From positions 2,170,001-2,234,000 of the forward strand of contig NZ_CP133018.1 in assembly GCF_030866785.1 (NCBI RefSeq): a DNA stretch of 64,000 bases, given 5' to 3'. Position 1 is the stretch's first letter. Each line of letters begins with the position of its first letter. Origin of the DNA: Agromyces protaetiae. Its GTDB lineage: Bacteria; Actinomycetota; Actinomycetes; Actinomycetales; Microbacteriaceae. The notes under the pieces are model-generated. The model saw only the letters and a list, made by a program, of their open reading frames with translations, was not told the DNA's origin and did no database searches. Shown here piece by piece: positions 63,143 through 64,000 of this stretch. Made by a program: the position numbers and the translations under genes.

Positions 63143-64000
63143 ATGACCAAGAAGATCGTCATCACGGGTATCGGCGCGTCCTCGCCGCTCGGCGGCACCG
63201 CCCGTGACAGCTGGAATGCCCTGCTCGCCGGCACGTCCGGCGCACGCTCGCTCGAACACGAGTGGGTCGCCGAGTACGACCTGCCCGTGACGTTCGCCGC
63301 CGAGGCGATCGTCCGACCCGAAGAGGTCCTCGAGCGCCCCGTCGCCAAGCGGCTCGACCCGTCGGCGCAGTTCGCGCTCATCTCGGCGAAGGAGGCCTGG
63401 GCTGACGCGGGCGCGCCCGAGGTCGAGCCCGAGCGGCTCGGTGTCGACTTCGCGACGGGCATCGGCGGCGTCTGGACCCTGCTCGACGCCTGGGACACGC
63501 TGCGCGACCGCGGCCCCCGGCGCGTCATGCCGATGACCGTGCCGATGCTCATGCCGAACGCCGCCGCCGCCGCGGTCTCCATGCACTTCGGGGCGCGCGC
63601 GTTCGCGCGAACCGTCGCGTCGGCCTGCGCGTCGAGCACCGAGTCCATCGCGAACGCGTACGAGCACCTGCAGTTGGGGCTCGCCGACGTGATCATCGCG
63701 GGCGGCACCGAGTCGGCCATCCACCCGATCACGATCGCGTCGTTCGCGTCGATGCAGGCGCTCTCGCGCCGCAACGACGACCCGGCGACCGCGTCCCGGC
63801 CCTACAGCGTCGACCGCGACGGGTTCGTCATGGGCGAGGGGGCGGCAAGCCTCGTGCTCGAGACCGAAGAGCATGCGCTCGCGCGCGGCGCCCGCATCTA
63901 TGGCGAGCTCGCGGGTTCGGGCGTCACCGCGGACTCGTACCACATCACCGCGAACGACCCCGAGGGCCGCGGCGCGAGCCGCGCCGTGCTCGCCGCGCTC
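63143..64000 (+). CDS. fabF: 3-oxoacyl-ACP synthase II, 5' portion (runs off the window)
   Basis: Elongating condensing enzyme of type II fatty-acid synthesis. The first 286 codons are present. The N terminus KKIVITGIGASSPLGGTARD is typical, and the active-site Cys is in FARTVASACASSTESIANAY near residue 163. GGTESAIHPITIASFASMQAL and RDGFVMGEGAASLVLE follow. The two catalytic histidines lie beyond the window end. Start ATG 63143 follows a GGAGT about 13 bases upstream. Last visible gene of the fab operon. Confidence 0.95.
   Translation, partial: MTKKIVITGIGASSPLGGTARDSWNALLAGTSGARSLEHEWVAEYDLPVTFAAEAIVRPEEVLERPVAKRLDPSAQFALISAKEAWADAGAPEVEPERLGVDFATGIGGVWTLLDAWDTLRDRGPRRVMPMTVPMLMPNAAAAAVSMHFGARAFARTVASACASSTESIANAYEHLQLGLADVIIAGGTESAIHPITIASFASMQALSRRNDDPATASRPYSVDRDGFVMGEGAASLVLETEEHALARGARIYGELAGSGVTADSYHITANDPEGRGASRAVLAAL

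Overview
The window is high-GC, gene-dense DNA from an actinobacterium, most likely a member of the Microbacteriaceae (Agromyces/Microbacterium-like; family-level inference). Pointers are the actinobacterial marker families DUF3043, DUF4191 and DUF7455, a PucR-type FasR regulator in front of fabD-fabH-acpP-fabF, polyphosphate glucokinase, a homodimeric pyruvate dehydrogenase E1, a second type II topoisomerase (topo IV-like) pair, a sigA-murT-gatD cluster, GTG/TTG starts and many apparently leaderless genes.

Layout. 1-4.4 kb: 5' part of ctaC (cytochrome oxidase subunit II), erpA-like Fe-S carrier, M20 dipeptidase, DUF3043 membrane protein, an alkaline-phosphatase-fold phosphodiesterase. 4.4-11.2 kb: topo IV subunits A and B flanking an FAD oxidoreductase, plus DUF7455. 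11.2-15 kb: a 17-bp minisatellite, then gatD, murT and the housekeeping sigma factor, all on the minus strand. 15-24.8 kb: PAC2 protein, leucyl aminopeptidase, lipoamide dehydrogenase, the E2 of a 2-oxoacid dehydrogenase, a membrane pseudokinase, lipB-lipA and DUF4191. Together these supply lipoate and the shared E2/E3 parts; aceE lies at 56.7 kb. 24.9-26.9 kb: RDD protein and glnA1, with a near-textbook double GlnR operator. 26.9-36 kb is the accessory part of the window: a gene-poor stretch with an excisionase-like HTH protein, an esterase-TetR pair behind nested palindromes, an amidohydrolase/Atu4866-type lipoprotein/XRE-regulator group, a doubly deleted ABC transporter remnant, a truncated nuclease-like gene, a possible IS end and a tiny secreted protein. 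36-44.5 kb: MFS exporter, glnE-glnA2, panB, ppgK, two small proteins, a REP-like element and RNase P RNA. 44.6-51.8 kb: zinc-ribbon protein, NIF3-like protein, and a four-gene overlapping operon of multicopper oxidase, DyP peroxidase, APH-fold kinase and CopC; then an epimerase. 52-56.5 kb: a two-component system, GNAT, small membrane proteins, tRNA-Val and an AhpE-like peroxiredoxin. 56.7-64 kb: aceE, fasR and the fatty-acid synthesis operon, cut by the window end inside fabF.

The strongest unusual signal is the MurT-GatD pair. Neither protein contains a single cysteine, so GatD lacks the glutaminase nucleophile and MurT lacks the usual Cys4 zinc ribbon, while the ligase P-loop is intact. 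In a family known for group-B peptidoglycan, where the D-Glu alpha-carboxyl is used for cross-linking rather than amidated, this suggests a repurposed ligase. The second window-wide signal is a hexamer resembling TANNNT that ends exactly 6 (sometimes 7) bases before the start codon of about twenty genes, which implies widespread leaderless transcription. Other leads are an in-frame ATPase-permease fusion made by two deletions, and a palindrome overlapping the -10 of the XRE regulator.
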